Source of the DNA: Candidatus Uhrbacteria bacterium
Lineage (GTDB): Bacteria; Patescibacteria; ABY1; SG8-24; GWF2-40-263
Direction of reading: 5' to 3'
DNA length: 30,065 nucleotides
Assembly: GCA_016205975.1 (NCBI GenBank)
Contig: JACQSK010000003.1
Span: 1-30,065 of the forward strand
Part shown: positions 20,846 through 26,981 of the stretch, piece after piece
How the letters are laid out: each line of letters opens with the position of its first letter
Numbering within the stretch: the stretch's first letter is position 1
Translations under genes and position numbers: made by a program
The notes under the pieces: model-generated
Told to the model about the DNA's origin: nothing
Seen by the model: only the letters and a program-made list of their open reading frames with translations
Databases searched by the model: none

Positions 20846-21328
20846 TTAGCAACAGTTATCCAGTTTTTTGATGGCGGACTTCCTCTGGCCGTCGGTCGCG
20901 GCGCCCGCGAGCGCTTCCTGGTGTGTGACGCCCTGGAAGAGAAAGGTGATGAGCACGAGCGTGAGGACGGTCGTAAGGGCGATGAGTAGCGCGAGCGACG
21001 TCTGTCCCTGTAAGAACCAGACGACTGCGTAGAACCCTCCCAGGATCGTGATGAGGCGCGCGAGCCATGCGTACTTCAGCTTCTGAGCCTGATAAAACTC
21101 CGCGAGCTTGCTCATGAGGCCCGTGACGCTCATGCCCATGAGCACGCCGATCACGAGAGGATCCACCTCTACGCTGAAGAAGGTGAGCGCGATGAGCAGC
21201 GCCCAGGTGGCGCTCACGGCCACGCAGATCGCGCACGGTCTCCAAGATGCCCGCGTCTGTCCGCGCGGCGTCAGGAACACAACCGCGAGGAAGAGGAGAG
21301 GAATCAAGAGCAGGGGAAGGAAGAGCAT
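20846..21328 (-). CDS. four-helix membrane protein with CAIC motif
   Basis: A 160-aa polytopic protein: helix 1 (LFLPLLLIPLLFLAVVFL), RPCAIC (Cys32, Cys35) at the start of helix 2, helix 3 (LITILGGFYAVVWFL), helix 4 (LALLIALTTVLTLVLITFLF), and a tail ending KKLDNCC. A CxxC pair at a membrane border suits a quinone- or thiol-linked redox step or metal binding, as in other small redox membrane proteins, but the family is not recognised. Start context CCCTATG; a longer frame to 22006 is antisense to nothing and overlaps the next gene, so it is rejected. Five bases after the thioredoxin-CcdA gene. Confidence 0.77.
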   Translation of the reverse strand: MLFLPLLLIPLLFLAVVFLTPRGQTRASWRPCAICVAVSATWALLIALTFFSVEVDPLVIGVLMGMSVTGLMSKLAEFYQAQKLKYAWLARLITILGGFYAVVWFLQGQTSLALLIALTTVLTLVLITFLFQGVTHQEALAGAATDGQRKSAIKKLDNCC

Positions 21329-21333
21329 AGGGG

Positions 21334-22539
21334 TTAGGTGAAGAATAAGAGGATCACGGCTCCCAGCGCGATCATGAAAACACTGATGATGAGCTTGACG
21401 CGTATGGATTCCGTTTGCTCCAGCCGTTCGAGTTTCTGCGCCGTCTTCTTGTTGAACGCCAGCGCGAGCAGGAGGATGAGCGGGGAGACGAAGATCAGGT
21501 TGTACCAGAGCATCCAGAGTGTTCCCGATGCCGCCGTCGTTTGCGTTCTCAGCAGTCCGATGATCGCCACGTAGATGCCGCCTGAGCAGGGGAATGTGCA
21601 GAGCCCAACGAGGAAGCCTCCGACGAAAGACGTCGGCAAGGTTGCCTTGTACATCCATTTTTCCAGCGCCGCTTTCGTGTTCAGCGGGATGCGCAGCCGG
21701 ATGGGGAACGTCGGGAACGCCAGGCCCAAGAGCTGGACGCCTCCCAAACCGATCACCAGGTACGCGCCCACCTTGGCCATGAGATGCGGCGCACCGGAGA
21801 TGATGATCGCCTGGGCGATCCCCAAGCCGATCAGGAGATAGGCAAGATAAATCGCGCCGATGTAGACGAGCCCCATCTTCCAGATGCTTGCGCGCGTTTT
21901 TTTGATGGCGAACAGGAAGCTCACGAAGAAGAGCAGGACGGCGAAGGCGCAGGGGTTGAGGCCGTCGAAGAAGGCGGAGCTGGTGATGACGGCGAAGAGT
22001 CCCCAAAACCCCTGCGGCGCCTTGAGACCGCCCGAGAGAGACGGCGCTTCGTTCAGGTATGTGGTGATCGGCTCGTCGATGGGATACGTCCTCACTTCTC
22101 CTTCGAAGTTCCAGACTTGGTATTCGGTTTCCTCGCCGTGCATCTTATCCTGGACGACGAGGAGTTTGTCATACGCGTCCGGGTTCTCGAGCAGATAGCG
22201 GATCACTCCCTCTGGTACGTGTCCGCCGATGAGGAGTCGATCGTCGATGAAGACCTCGATGTGGCTTTGTAATTCAAACGGCACACCCCAACGCTCGTTG
22301 TAGGCGGAGAGGGTTTTTCGGTTTGCGCGTTCGTTGACGTAGTCGCGCAGGTTAAGGGCGTAGCCGTATTCGCCAAACAGCGCCGGGTACATCACCTTGA
22401 CCATCTCGTCGCAGTCTTCACAGGCTTCGTTGAAGAAGACCGTGGCGGTCTGGGACGAGGGACTCTCCTGCGCGTGCGCAGCGTGTGCGCCGGTGAACAT
22501 CAGTCCTCCCAGAGCCAGGACGGCTAACCATTTTTTCAT
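21334..22539 (-). CDS. thioredoxin-like/CcdA (DsbD-type) fusion protein
   Basis: A 401-aa protein in two parts. After a signal peptide ending AHA-AHA near residue 23, an exported thioredoxin-like domain carries CEDC (Cys40, Cys43). From about 175 on there are six or more membrane helices with the CcdA/DsbD pattern: NPCAF (Cys196) and LCTFPCSGG (Cys313, Cys317). In DsbD/CcdA proteins these membrane Cys accept electrons from cytoplasmic thioredoxin and pass them to exported thiol proteins. Here the thioredoxin-like domain precedes the membrane part, as in DsbD's N-terminal position, but it has an active CxxC. Start overlaps the previous stop as ATGA. It is the likely electron entry point for the operon. 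Confidence 0.88.
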   Translation of the reverse strand: MKKWLAVLALGGLMFTGAHAAHAQESPSSQTATVFFNEACEDCDEMVKVMYPALFGEYGYALNLRDYVNERANRKTLSAYNERWGVPFELQSHIEVFIDDRLLIGGHVPEGVIRYLLENPDAYDKLLVVQDKMHGEETEYQVWNFEGEVRTYPIDEPITTYLNEAPSLSGGLKAPQGFWGLFAVITSSAFFDGLNPCAFAVLLFFVSFLFAIKKTRASIWKMGLVYIGAIYLAYLLIGLGIAQAIIISGAPHLMAKVGAYLVIGLGGVQLLGLAFPTFPIRLRIPLNTKAALEKWMYKATLPTSFVGGFLVGLCTFPCSGGIYVAIIGLLRTQTTAASGTLWMLWYNLIFVSPLILLLALAFNKKTAQKLERLEQTESIRVKLIISVFMIALGAVILLFFT

Positions 22540-22979
22540 AAGCGTTCGGTTATGGGGATCACCACTCCGGTCACGTTAATCTCCATTTCTGGTTGCGTCG
22601 GGTCAGACGTCTGCACGTACACCACACGAGTGATGGGGCCGCTTTCGTCCGGATGGGTCATGGGATTAAAACGGATCGTGAGTGTGCGTTCATCGCCTGG
22701 AGCCAACGGCGAGGCGTCCATGTCCGCGGTGGTACAGCCGCAGCTTGTTGAGAGGCGGAAGATTTCAAGCGGCAGCCCGCCGTCGTTTTTTATCGTGACG
22801 GTTGAGGAGACGATGCCACCGTCCTGGGGGATGTCTCCCAAGTCAACGGACGCGGGGTTGACGAGTAGATGCGCAGGAGCGGGCTCGTTGCTCAGGTTGG
22901 TAAACAACAGGAGTGCGCCCAACCCCGACCCCACCAGCAGGACAACTGCGAGCGTCAAGAGAATCGGTAAGCGGTTCAT
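22536..22979 (-). CDS. DUF1573-like anchored protein, copy 2
   Basis: A 147-aa protein with an N-terminal membrane segment (PILLTLAVVLLVGSGLGALLLF) and one Ig-like beta domain with the DUF1573 layout: VDLGDIPQDGG, then TVTIKNDGGLPLEI, the signature STSCGCTTAD (Cys80, Cys82) and TLTIRFNP. DUF1573 domains are exported and of unclear role; the CxC after a Ser-rich strand is conserved. It is a distant paralogue of 24543-25055. It overlaps the CcdA-fusion start by four bases, so coupled synthesis is likely and its CxC could be a redox partner. Confidence 0.85.
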   Translation of the reverse strand: MNRLPILLTLAVVLLVGSGLGALLLFTNLSNEPAPAHLLVNPASVDLGDIPQDGGIVSSTVTIKNDGGLPLEIFRLSTSCGCTTADMDASPLAPGDERTLTIRFNPMTHPDESGPITRVVYVQTSDPTQPEMEINVTGVVIPITERL

Positions 22980-22984
22980 AGGTG

Positions 22985-23692
22985 TTATTCAAGGGCGCCA
23001 TGCATCCCGTCCGCTCCAGCCCCTCCGTGTGTCTTATGTCCAAGTGCATCCCTGCGTCCTGTGGCGAGCAAGTAATCTTCCACGACGCCGGATGGATACC
23101 AGACGGCCTGCCAACGGTAGGCTTCGCCGAAGAGTTGGTCGTCCGAATAGGTATCGCCAGTTGTGAGGAGCATGTACTTAAAGAATCCGCGCGCGGCGTT
23201 CGCGTGAGCGCAGCCACAGCGGCCGTTCAGGGTCACACGCGTGGGTGAGCCGCAGCAGAAGTTGCAAGGGAAGATGGAGATGAGCCGCTGATAGCGTGCC
23301 TCGAGTTCGGGCGTTAGCTCTTGTTGCGCATACGCGCCCCAGGCGCTAAGCGCGCCAATCGGATCGTCAAAGCTGATGTCCGCAGGCGCGTAAAACGGCG
23401 CGCCCGTGGCGATCATCACGGTCATAGCGTCTTGGACGATGTCTCCCGTGTTAGGTTCTGCGAGTACTTCGGTGATTGTGGGCATCATTTGCAGGTGCGT
23501 TGTGAGGCCGTCATCATTGAGGATAGGCATCATGAGCTCCATGGCGTTTGCGGTCTGCGCGCCCCAGAGCGCCTGCAGGACGCCGCGGGTCGCTCCCATC
23601 GCCTGGGTGACGCTTGCGATGGCGATTTGGTTCACGACAAACACGGCGATCAGGATACTCAGGAGCGCTTTGTGGTCGGTAATGGATTTCAT
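22985..23692 (-). CDS. anchored protein with Cys cluster
   Basis: A 235-aa protein with an N-terminal hydrophobic segment (LLSILIAVFVVNQIAIASV, residues 10-28) and an exported domain. Near the middle is a dense motif PCNFCCGSP (Cys143, 146, 147) followed by GRCGCAHA (Cys159, 161, His163) and ARGFFKYML; five Cys and one His within 21 residues suggest a metal site or redox-active cluster. The tail holds HKTHGGAGADGMHG, more possible ligands. Family not recognised. It lies between the CxxC protein (23696) and a DUF1573 protein, three and five bases away. Confidence 0.8.
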   Translation of the reverse strand: MKSITDHKALLSILIAVFVVNQIAIASVTQAMGATRGVLQALWGAQTANAMELMMPILNDDGLTTHLQMMPTITEVLAEPNTGDIVQDAMTVMIATGAPFYAPADISFDDPIGALSAWGAYAQQELTPELEARYQRLISIFPCNFCCGSPTRVTLNGRCGCAHANAARGFFKYMLLTTGDTYSDDQLFGEAYRWQAVWYPSGVVEDYLLATGRRDALGHKTHGGAGADGMHGALE

Positions 23693-23695
23693 ACG

Positions 23696-24217
23696 TTATT
23701 CGTTAGCGGCTTCCGGTCGGACGATGGTTCCGGTTATGAGGTCGTTGTACACGACGGCACCCAGAGCCGCGTTGTTTCTAAACACGAGCGCCCCGTCCGC
23801 TTCTACGCTGCCAACTTGCTGCCAGACGCCCACGAGCTGTGCGTATGTGCCGGCTTCCGGCGAGAGGATGACCGTCGGCGTTTGTGCGATGGCGTAGGTC
23901 TCGATAAGGGCTGCGCCCTCTGGTGAGGTAGCGTCCACGGTTTGTTCCGTACCGATCGTCACGTTGTAGGCCTTTTGAAGAATCGTTTTGTGCTGCGCGG
24001 GGTCATAGCAGTCCGGGCAGCGCGCGTCGGTGAGGTAAGTCACGTTCACGGGAGTTGACGGTTCGGGACTCGCGTCGGCCACTGTTTGTGCGGCATCCTG
24101 TGCCGCGGGCCTCCGATCGAGGGCATTGGTGGTGTCCCAAAGCAACACGACACCGAGCAACAAGAGCGCGCTCAGGATGCCGGATCCCAGCAGGGGAAGG
24201 GCTGTTTCTTTTTTCAT
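23696..24217 (-). CDS. membrane-anchored thioredoxin-fold protein (CPDC)
   Basis: A 173-aa protein with one membrane segment (LLGSGILSALLLLGVVLLW, residues 9-27), a linker, and a thioredoxin-like domain: strand VNVTYLTDAR, active-site-like CPDC (Cys67, Cys70), and a cis-Pro candidate in AQTPTVIL (Pro114). The domain should face outside. The CxxC suggests disulfide exchange, plausibly kept reduced by the CcdA fusion of the same operon. Four bases from the next gene. No DsbA-type insertion is obvious, and the exact subfamily is not recognised. Confidence 0.82.
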   Translation of the reverse strand: MKKETALPLLGSGILSALLLLGVVLLWDTTNALDRRPAAQDAAQTVADASPEPSTPVNVTYLTDARCPDCYDPAQHKTILQKAYNVTIGTEQTVDATSPEGAALIETYAIAQTPTVILSPEAGTYAQLVGVWQQVGSVEADGALVFRNNAALGAVVYNDLITGTIVRPEAANE

Positions 24218-24226
24218 AGCGATCGG

Positions 24227-24526
24227 TTAGCAGCCGCCCACCATGTTGGGAAGAGACGAGGTCACGGAGCCGCTTGAGGTGGAGGTTGACGCGGCCGCCG
24301 ACGGAACACCGTTGGCATTCACGACCCGTTGGTTGAGGCCGAACAGTTGCGCGGTCTGAAGCAGACCCACCACGATGAGTAAGATCAACACCCAGGACTG
24401 GACGCCTGGAAGCGACACGGCAGGGAGGGAAAACGAGATGGTCTTTTTTACGGGAGGCGTCTCGTGCTGTGTGAGAGTGTCTGGAGTCGGGCTCATTGTT
24501 GTCTCGTGGCTTGTGGAAGTATCCAT
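24227..24526 (-). CDS. small anchored protein ending in GGC
   Basis: A 99-aa protein with a Thr/Pro/Ser-rich cytoplasmic-looking N-terminus, one central membrane segment (SWVLILLIVVGLLQTAQLFG), and a Ser/Thr-rich tail ending NMVGGC, where the only Cys is the final residue. A terminal Cys on a flexible tail could take part in thiol exchange or metal transfer. Family not recognised. It lies 16 bases downstream of the first DUF1573 gene and 9 bases before the CPDC gene. Confidence 0.7.
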   Translation of the reverse strand: MDTSTSHETTMSPTPDTLTQHETPPVKKTISFSLPAVSLPGVQSWVLILLIVVGLLQTAQLFGLNQRVVNANGVPSAAASTSTSSGSVTSSLPNMVGGC

Positions 24527-24542
24527 AGAGATTTTGAGAGAA

Positions 24543-25055
24543 TTACTTAGTGACGTTTCCTGAGAACGTCAGTTCAATTTCGGGTTGCGCTTGACTGTTG
24601 GTGCCCAGCATGACCATGCGCGTGATGGGACCGGTCGCCTCTGGGCCATGGGCGTTGGGATCGAAGGTGACTTCCAGCGTGGCCGTCTCGCCGGCGCTGA
24701 TCGTCTCCGAGAGCGCCGCGCTGCCGCCGCCGTGTCCGACCATGCCCTTGGAAGCGCTCTTGCTTCCGTCCGCGTGGACGATCTGTGCGGTCGTGCACAT
24801 GCAAGAGGTTTGCATCTGGGTGATGGTGAGCGGGGAAGCCGAGGTATTGGTCAAGCTGATTTCTTTGGTGGTCTTACCGCTCGCCATAGAGATGTCGCCG
24901 AAGTCCCAGCGTGTTTCAGAGACGGTGAGCATCGCGTCTGAGATGGCCGCCGCCGCTGGCGTTTCAGACGCTCCGGATGAGGAGATGACAACGATAACGA
25001 GCAGAGCGATAAGGCCTGCGGCTCCAAGGTACAGATAGGTTGGTTGTTTCTTCAT
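24543..25055 (-). CDS. DUF1573-like anchored protein, copy 1
   Basis: A 170-aa protein with an N-terminal membrane segment (YLGAAGLIALLVIVVISSSG) and an Ig-like domain of DUF1573 type: WDFGDISMASGK, KEISLTNTSASPLTI, QTSCMCTTAQI (Cys85, Cys87), LEVTFDPNAHGPEATGPI. A His/Gly/Lys insert (ASKGMVGHGGGSAA) follows the CxC and is absent from copy 2. Start at ATG 25055 (MKKQPT), three bases below the base of a long intercistronic hairpin; the frame open to 25112 is not used. The shared HPD/GP-ITR strand endings indicate that the two copies are paralogues. Confidence 0.83.
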   Translation of the reverse strand: MKKQPTYLYLGAAGLIALLVIVVISSSGASETPAAAAISDAMLTVSETRWDFGDISMASGKTTKEISLTNTSASPLTITQMQTSCMCTTAQIVHADGSKSASKGMVGHGGGSAALSETISAGETATLEVTFDPNAHGPEATGPITRMVMLGTNSQAQPEIELTFSGNVTK

Positions 25056-25057
25056 AC

Positions 25058-25137
25058 GCGAGAGATCAAATAGAAAACACGAAACAAAAAGAGAAAGAGA
25101 AGACTCTTTCATCGTCTTATTTCGTGTTTACTCTCGC
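25058..25137 (-). promoter_or_regulatory. intercistronic three-tier hairpin
   Basis: Three nested helices: GCGAGAG/CTCTCGC (25058-25064/25131-25137), AAACACGAAA/TTTCGTGTTT (25075-25084/25120-25129) and AAAGAG/CTCTTT (25094-25099/25104-25109). It spans the stop codon of the first operon gene and ends three bases before the next start. No T-run follows, so it may set relative expression or mRNA stability, not end transcription. Confidence 0.55.
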
Positions 25138-25517
25138 TTGATGACAGACCGGAGCAACGCCAAGGCAGGAGGCGCGCGCAGGGATGGTTCGAAAAAGGAA
25201 TCTTGTAAGGGCGGGAGGTCGTTCGTCCAAGCCGGCGCAAGGCTCGCATGAGACAGCCCTGCGTTTTGGGAGGTTGTCGCTGCTGGTGCCGCGTGCGGCG
25301 TCGGTTGTGAAATGCAGTGTGTCTCGCATGTGTTGTGTTGAACCGTGCAGCCGTTGCTGCTGCAGATCATCGGTGAGGCTGTCGGCATGGAGTGTCCAAC
25401 GTCCATGGTCAAGGTCTCTGCCGCCATGGCCGTCCCGTGCGCGCTGAATAAGAAGATACTGCTGATGATCACAGCGGTGAGGACGAACAGACTTTGGAGT
25501 CTTGACCGATAGGCCAT
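25128..25517 (-). CDS. exported Cys-rich protein, first gene of the operon
   Basis: A 129-aa protein. A signal peptide or anchor (LFVLTAVIISSIFLFSAHGT, ending near AMA-AE at residue 33) precedes a mature part with four Cys in 17 residues (ICSSNGCTVQHNTCETHC: Cys52, 57, 64, 68) flanked by Met and His (DVGHSMPTASPM). This could bind soft metal or be held by disulfides. The C-terminal half is Pro-rich with no recognised fold. ATG 25517 lies 18 bases past a -10 box; the frame open to 25562 would start before the transcript. It precedes an intercistronic hairpin. Confidence 0.72.
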   Translation of the reverse strand: MAYRSRLQSLFVLTAVIISSIFLFSAHGTAMAAETLTMDVGHSMPTASPMICSSNGCTVQHNTCETHCISQPTPHAAPAATTSQNAGLSHASLAPAWTNDLPPLQDSFFEPSLRAPPALALLRSVIKRE

Positions 25518-25534
25518 AGTCGATGGTTGTCCTG

Positions 25535-25562
25535 ATGGTAGCATTTCTTGCGGAAAAAGCAA
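25535..25562 (-). promoter_or_regulatory. promoter of the 14-gene operon
   Basis: On the minus strand TTGCTT (25562-25557), 16 bp, TACCAT (25540-25535) with an extended TGC. It is the only clear promoter found upstream of the minus-strand run from 25517 to 18248. Confidence 0.55.
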
Positions 25563-25569
25563 GCGCGCG

Positions 25570-25600
25570 CCTTGCGCGAGCGGTGCCTTGCGCGAGCGGT
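25570..25600. repeat. 16-bp tandem repeat before tRNA-Trp
   Basis: CCTTGCGCGAGCGGT occurs at 25570-25584 and 25586-25600. The second copy includes the -35 box of the tRNA promoter, so the duplication doubles the -35 region between two divergent promoters. Confidence 0.75.
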
Positions 25601-25616
25601 TCTCTTCTTGTATGCT
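25588..25616 (+). promoter_or_regulatory. tRNA-Trp promoter
   Basis: TTGCGC (25588-25593), 17 bp, TATGCT (25611-25616). Confidence 0.5.
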
Positions 25617-25626
25617 TTTGCGTCAT

Positions 25627-25701
25627 AGGGGTGTAGTGAAATGGCTATCACTAGGGTCTCCAAAACCCTCATTCAGGGTTCGAATCCCTGCGCCCCTGCC
25701 A
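25627..25701 (+). tRNA. tRNA-Trp (CCA)
   Basis: Acceptor AGGGGTG/CGCCCCT, anticodon stem AGGGT/ACCCT with loop CTCCAAA (anticodon CCA), T arm CAGGGTTCGAATCCCTG, encoded 3' CCA. Confidence 0.96.
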
Positions 25702-25711
25702 AAAAGTTTTT

Positions 25712-25735
25712 CGCTTAAACAAGCGGAGATTTTTT
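25712..25735 (+). terminator. terminator after tRNA-Trp
   Basis: A short CGCTT/AAGCG stem (25712-25716/25721-25725) is followed by GAGA and T6. Confidence 0.5.
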
Positions 25736-25773
25736 GTAGGGGCAGCGAAAGTTCGAACTCGATTCTTGAATCG

Positions 25774-25782
25774 TGGTATCAT
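25774..25782 (+). promoter_or_regulatory. promoter of the HicBA-like pair
   Basis: Extended -10 box TGGTATCAT (TATCAT at 25777-25782), 39 bases before the ATG at 25822. No good -35 box. Confidence 0.4.
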
Positions 25783-25821
25783 TGACCTAACAAGAAATCC
25801 TTGGTAAAAACATCTCTCAAT

Positions 25822-26145
25822 ATGAGTATCGTCAAACAAACAAAGGATCTATTGATAAAAGCGCTCCTCGGGAAAGCTTTTGTTCCCACTGGTCTTGCCG
25901 AACTCAATCATTATTTTCGTGTGCATGGGCCGATCGGCTTTCGTCGCGAGAGGCAGGAAGATGGAAGTATTGTTGTGATCAGTGAGAATTTTCGATATGG
26001 ATCAATTATCACTCATGTAAAGAATGAATCTGAACTGGACGTAAAGGTCACTGATGCTATTTTAACTGCATTCGAAGTTCCCTCAAGTTTTGCAAAAGAA
26101 GCGGATCTGAAGCGCGTCGGGAAAGAGGAGTATGCCTTCGCGTAG
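25822..26145 (+). CDS. HicB-like antitoxin (putative)
   Basis: A 107-aa protein directly upstream of, and overlapping by 14 bases, a HicA-like toxin gene. The central part RRERQEDGSIVVISENFRYG then SIITHVKNESELDVKVTDAI matches the partial RNase-H-like HicB layout, where a strand pair is followed by an acidic helix; the rest (LTAFEVPSSFAKEADLKRVG) is not diagnostic. HicB proteins neutralise HicA and usually repress the operon. Gene order here is antitoxin first. The local DNA is richer in A+T than the flanking genes, which suggests transfer. Assignment rests mainly on context. Confidence 0.62.
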   Translation: MSIVKQTKDLLIKALLGKAFVPTGLAELNHYFRVHGPIGFRRERQEDGSIVVISENFRYGSIITHVKNESELDVKVTDAILTAFEVPSSFAKEADLKRVGKEEYAFA

Positions 26146-26377
26146 TGAGTTGCCTGGATTTTTGCCGAGAAAGAAACTCATCAAGGCACTTCGAAAGGTT
26201 GGATTCGAGATCAGCGCTGTCGGAGGAAAAGGAAGTCATATCAAAATCGTTTGGCCACCGACGCAGAAGTCGATCACGATTCCAACAGGCGTAGAAAAGC
26301 ACGCGCTCCACTACATCCTTAAGGAAATCGAAACGTACTCGGGAGTTACTTGGGAGGAGATAAAGAAGGAATTATGA
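26132..26377 (+). CDS. hicA: HicA-like mRNA interferase toxin
   Basis: An 81-aa protein with the HicA (YcfA) double-stranded-RNA-binding-like fold: KKLIKALRKVGFEI, then GGKGSHIKIVWP with the catalytic His (His36) in the GSH motif, then SITIPTGVEKHALHYILKEI. HicA cleaves mRNA and slows growth when not held by HicB. The length is normal. It overlaps the antitoxin gene by 14 bases and the next gene by four (ATGA). The usual short N-terminus is extended by about 12 residues. Confidence 0.85.
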   Translation: MPSRSELPGFLPRKKLIKALRKVGFEISAVGGKGSHIKIVWPPTQKSITIPTGVEKHALHYILKEIETYSGVTWEEIKKEL

Positions 26378-26685
26378 AAAAATTGATCTTCGTCATTATC
26401 GGAATCGTTCTAGGTGTGGTTGCGTCATTTTTTTGGATCTCACAGCGTGAAGGGAGTCCTACATCATCGATCACTGGACCAATTCAATATACTTGCGAGC
26501 TGAGCGGCGGCACATTTGAAGATGAAATGTGTCAGTGTCCGAAAGACCCCGAGGTTGCGGGAGCACCCGCATATAATTACGATGCACAAACTGGCTTTTG
26601 CGTGGATTCGTTCGGTATCCCGGGAGGAGAATTCGGCGAAACGGTGCAGAAGCTTCAAGAACTGCAAATGTTAAAAAATCAATAA
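26374..26685 (+). CDS. small exported protein with Cys pairs (103 aa)
   Basis: I do not recognise the family. A membrane anchor or signal (KLIFVIIGIVLGVVASFFWI, residues 3-22) is followed by a hydrophilic domain with four Cys (TCELSGGTFEDEMCQCPKDP and a later FCVDS), probably in disulfides outside the cell. GGTFEDEMCQCP recalls small EGF/Kazal-like exported modules. It overlaps the hicA stop (ATGA), so it is cotranscribed with the toxin-antitoxin pair, perhaps as cargo of the same transferred segment. Confidence 0.72.
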   Translation: MKKLIFVIIGIVLGVVASFFWISQREGSPTSSITGPIQYTCELSGGTFEDEMCQCPKDPEVAGAPAYNYDAQTGFCVDSFGIPGGEFGETVQKLQELQMLKNQ

Positions 26686-26703
26686 ATTAACACAACCGCA
26701 GTT

Positions 26704-26778
26704 CTAACAACGTCGCACAGCCCCTGCCACGTCGCTCGCGACTGACGTGGCCTGCCACTTATCTCATGTGAGTGTTAG
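26704..26778. other. attC-like palindrome after the toxin-antitoxin cassette
   Basis: CTAACA (26704-26709) and TGTTAG (26773-26778) are inverted, the latter within GTTAGGT, which fits the integron R' box consensus GTTRRRY. Between them is a stem GCCACGTC/GACGTGGC (26726-26733/26744-26751). The span of about 75-80 bp is in the attC range, but no clear L boxes are seen and no integrase is in the window. The rest of 26686-26830 shows no gene. Confidence 0.3.
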
Positions 26779-26830
26779 GTCACGTCGTTCACGGGCGATG
26801 TTTTGTTTGCGAAACTTCCGCATCACTCTG

Positions 26831-26971
26831 GAGACCTCTGCAAAACTCGCTCTCTCATTAAGAACGGGCCTGCCAGCCGTCGCTGAAGCTATGGCTGGTC
26901 TTTGAAAGGCCCTTTGAATCGAACTGAATTCAAAGCCCCTTTAGGGGCGTGTGTCCTTTTGCAGAGGTCTC
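26831..26971. mobile_element. MITE-like element, copy 2 (141 bp)
   Basis: The left end repeats the 19-bp end of copy 1 exactly (26831-26849); the right end is its 15-bp complement (26957-26971). A 4-bp duplication TCTG flanks it (26827-26830 and 26972-26975). The interior differs from copy 1 and folds into three hairpins (GGGCCT/AGGCCC, TTTGAAT/ATTCAAA, GCCCCT/AGGGGC). Non-coding. Confidence 0.82.
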
Positions 26972-26981
26972 TCTGATATCC

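Noticed and set aside
20846..22006. 386-aa frame across two operon genes
   Set aside because: The first 226 codons overlap the CcdA-fusion gene in a different frame and are low-complexity; only the last 160 codons from ATG 21328 form a real gene.
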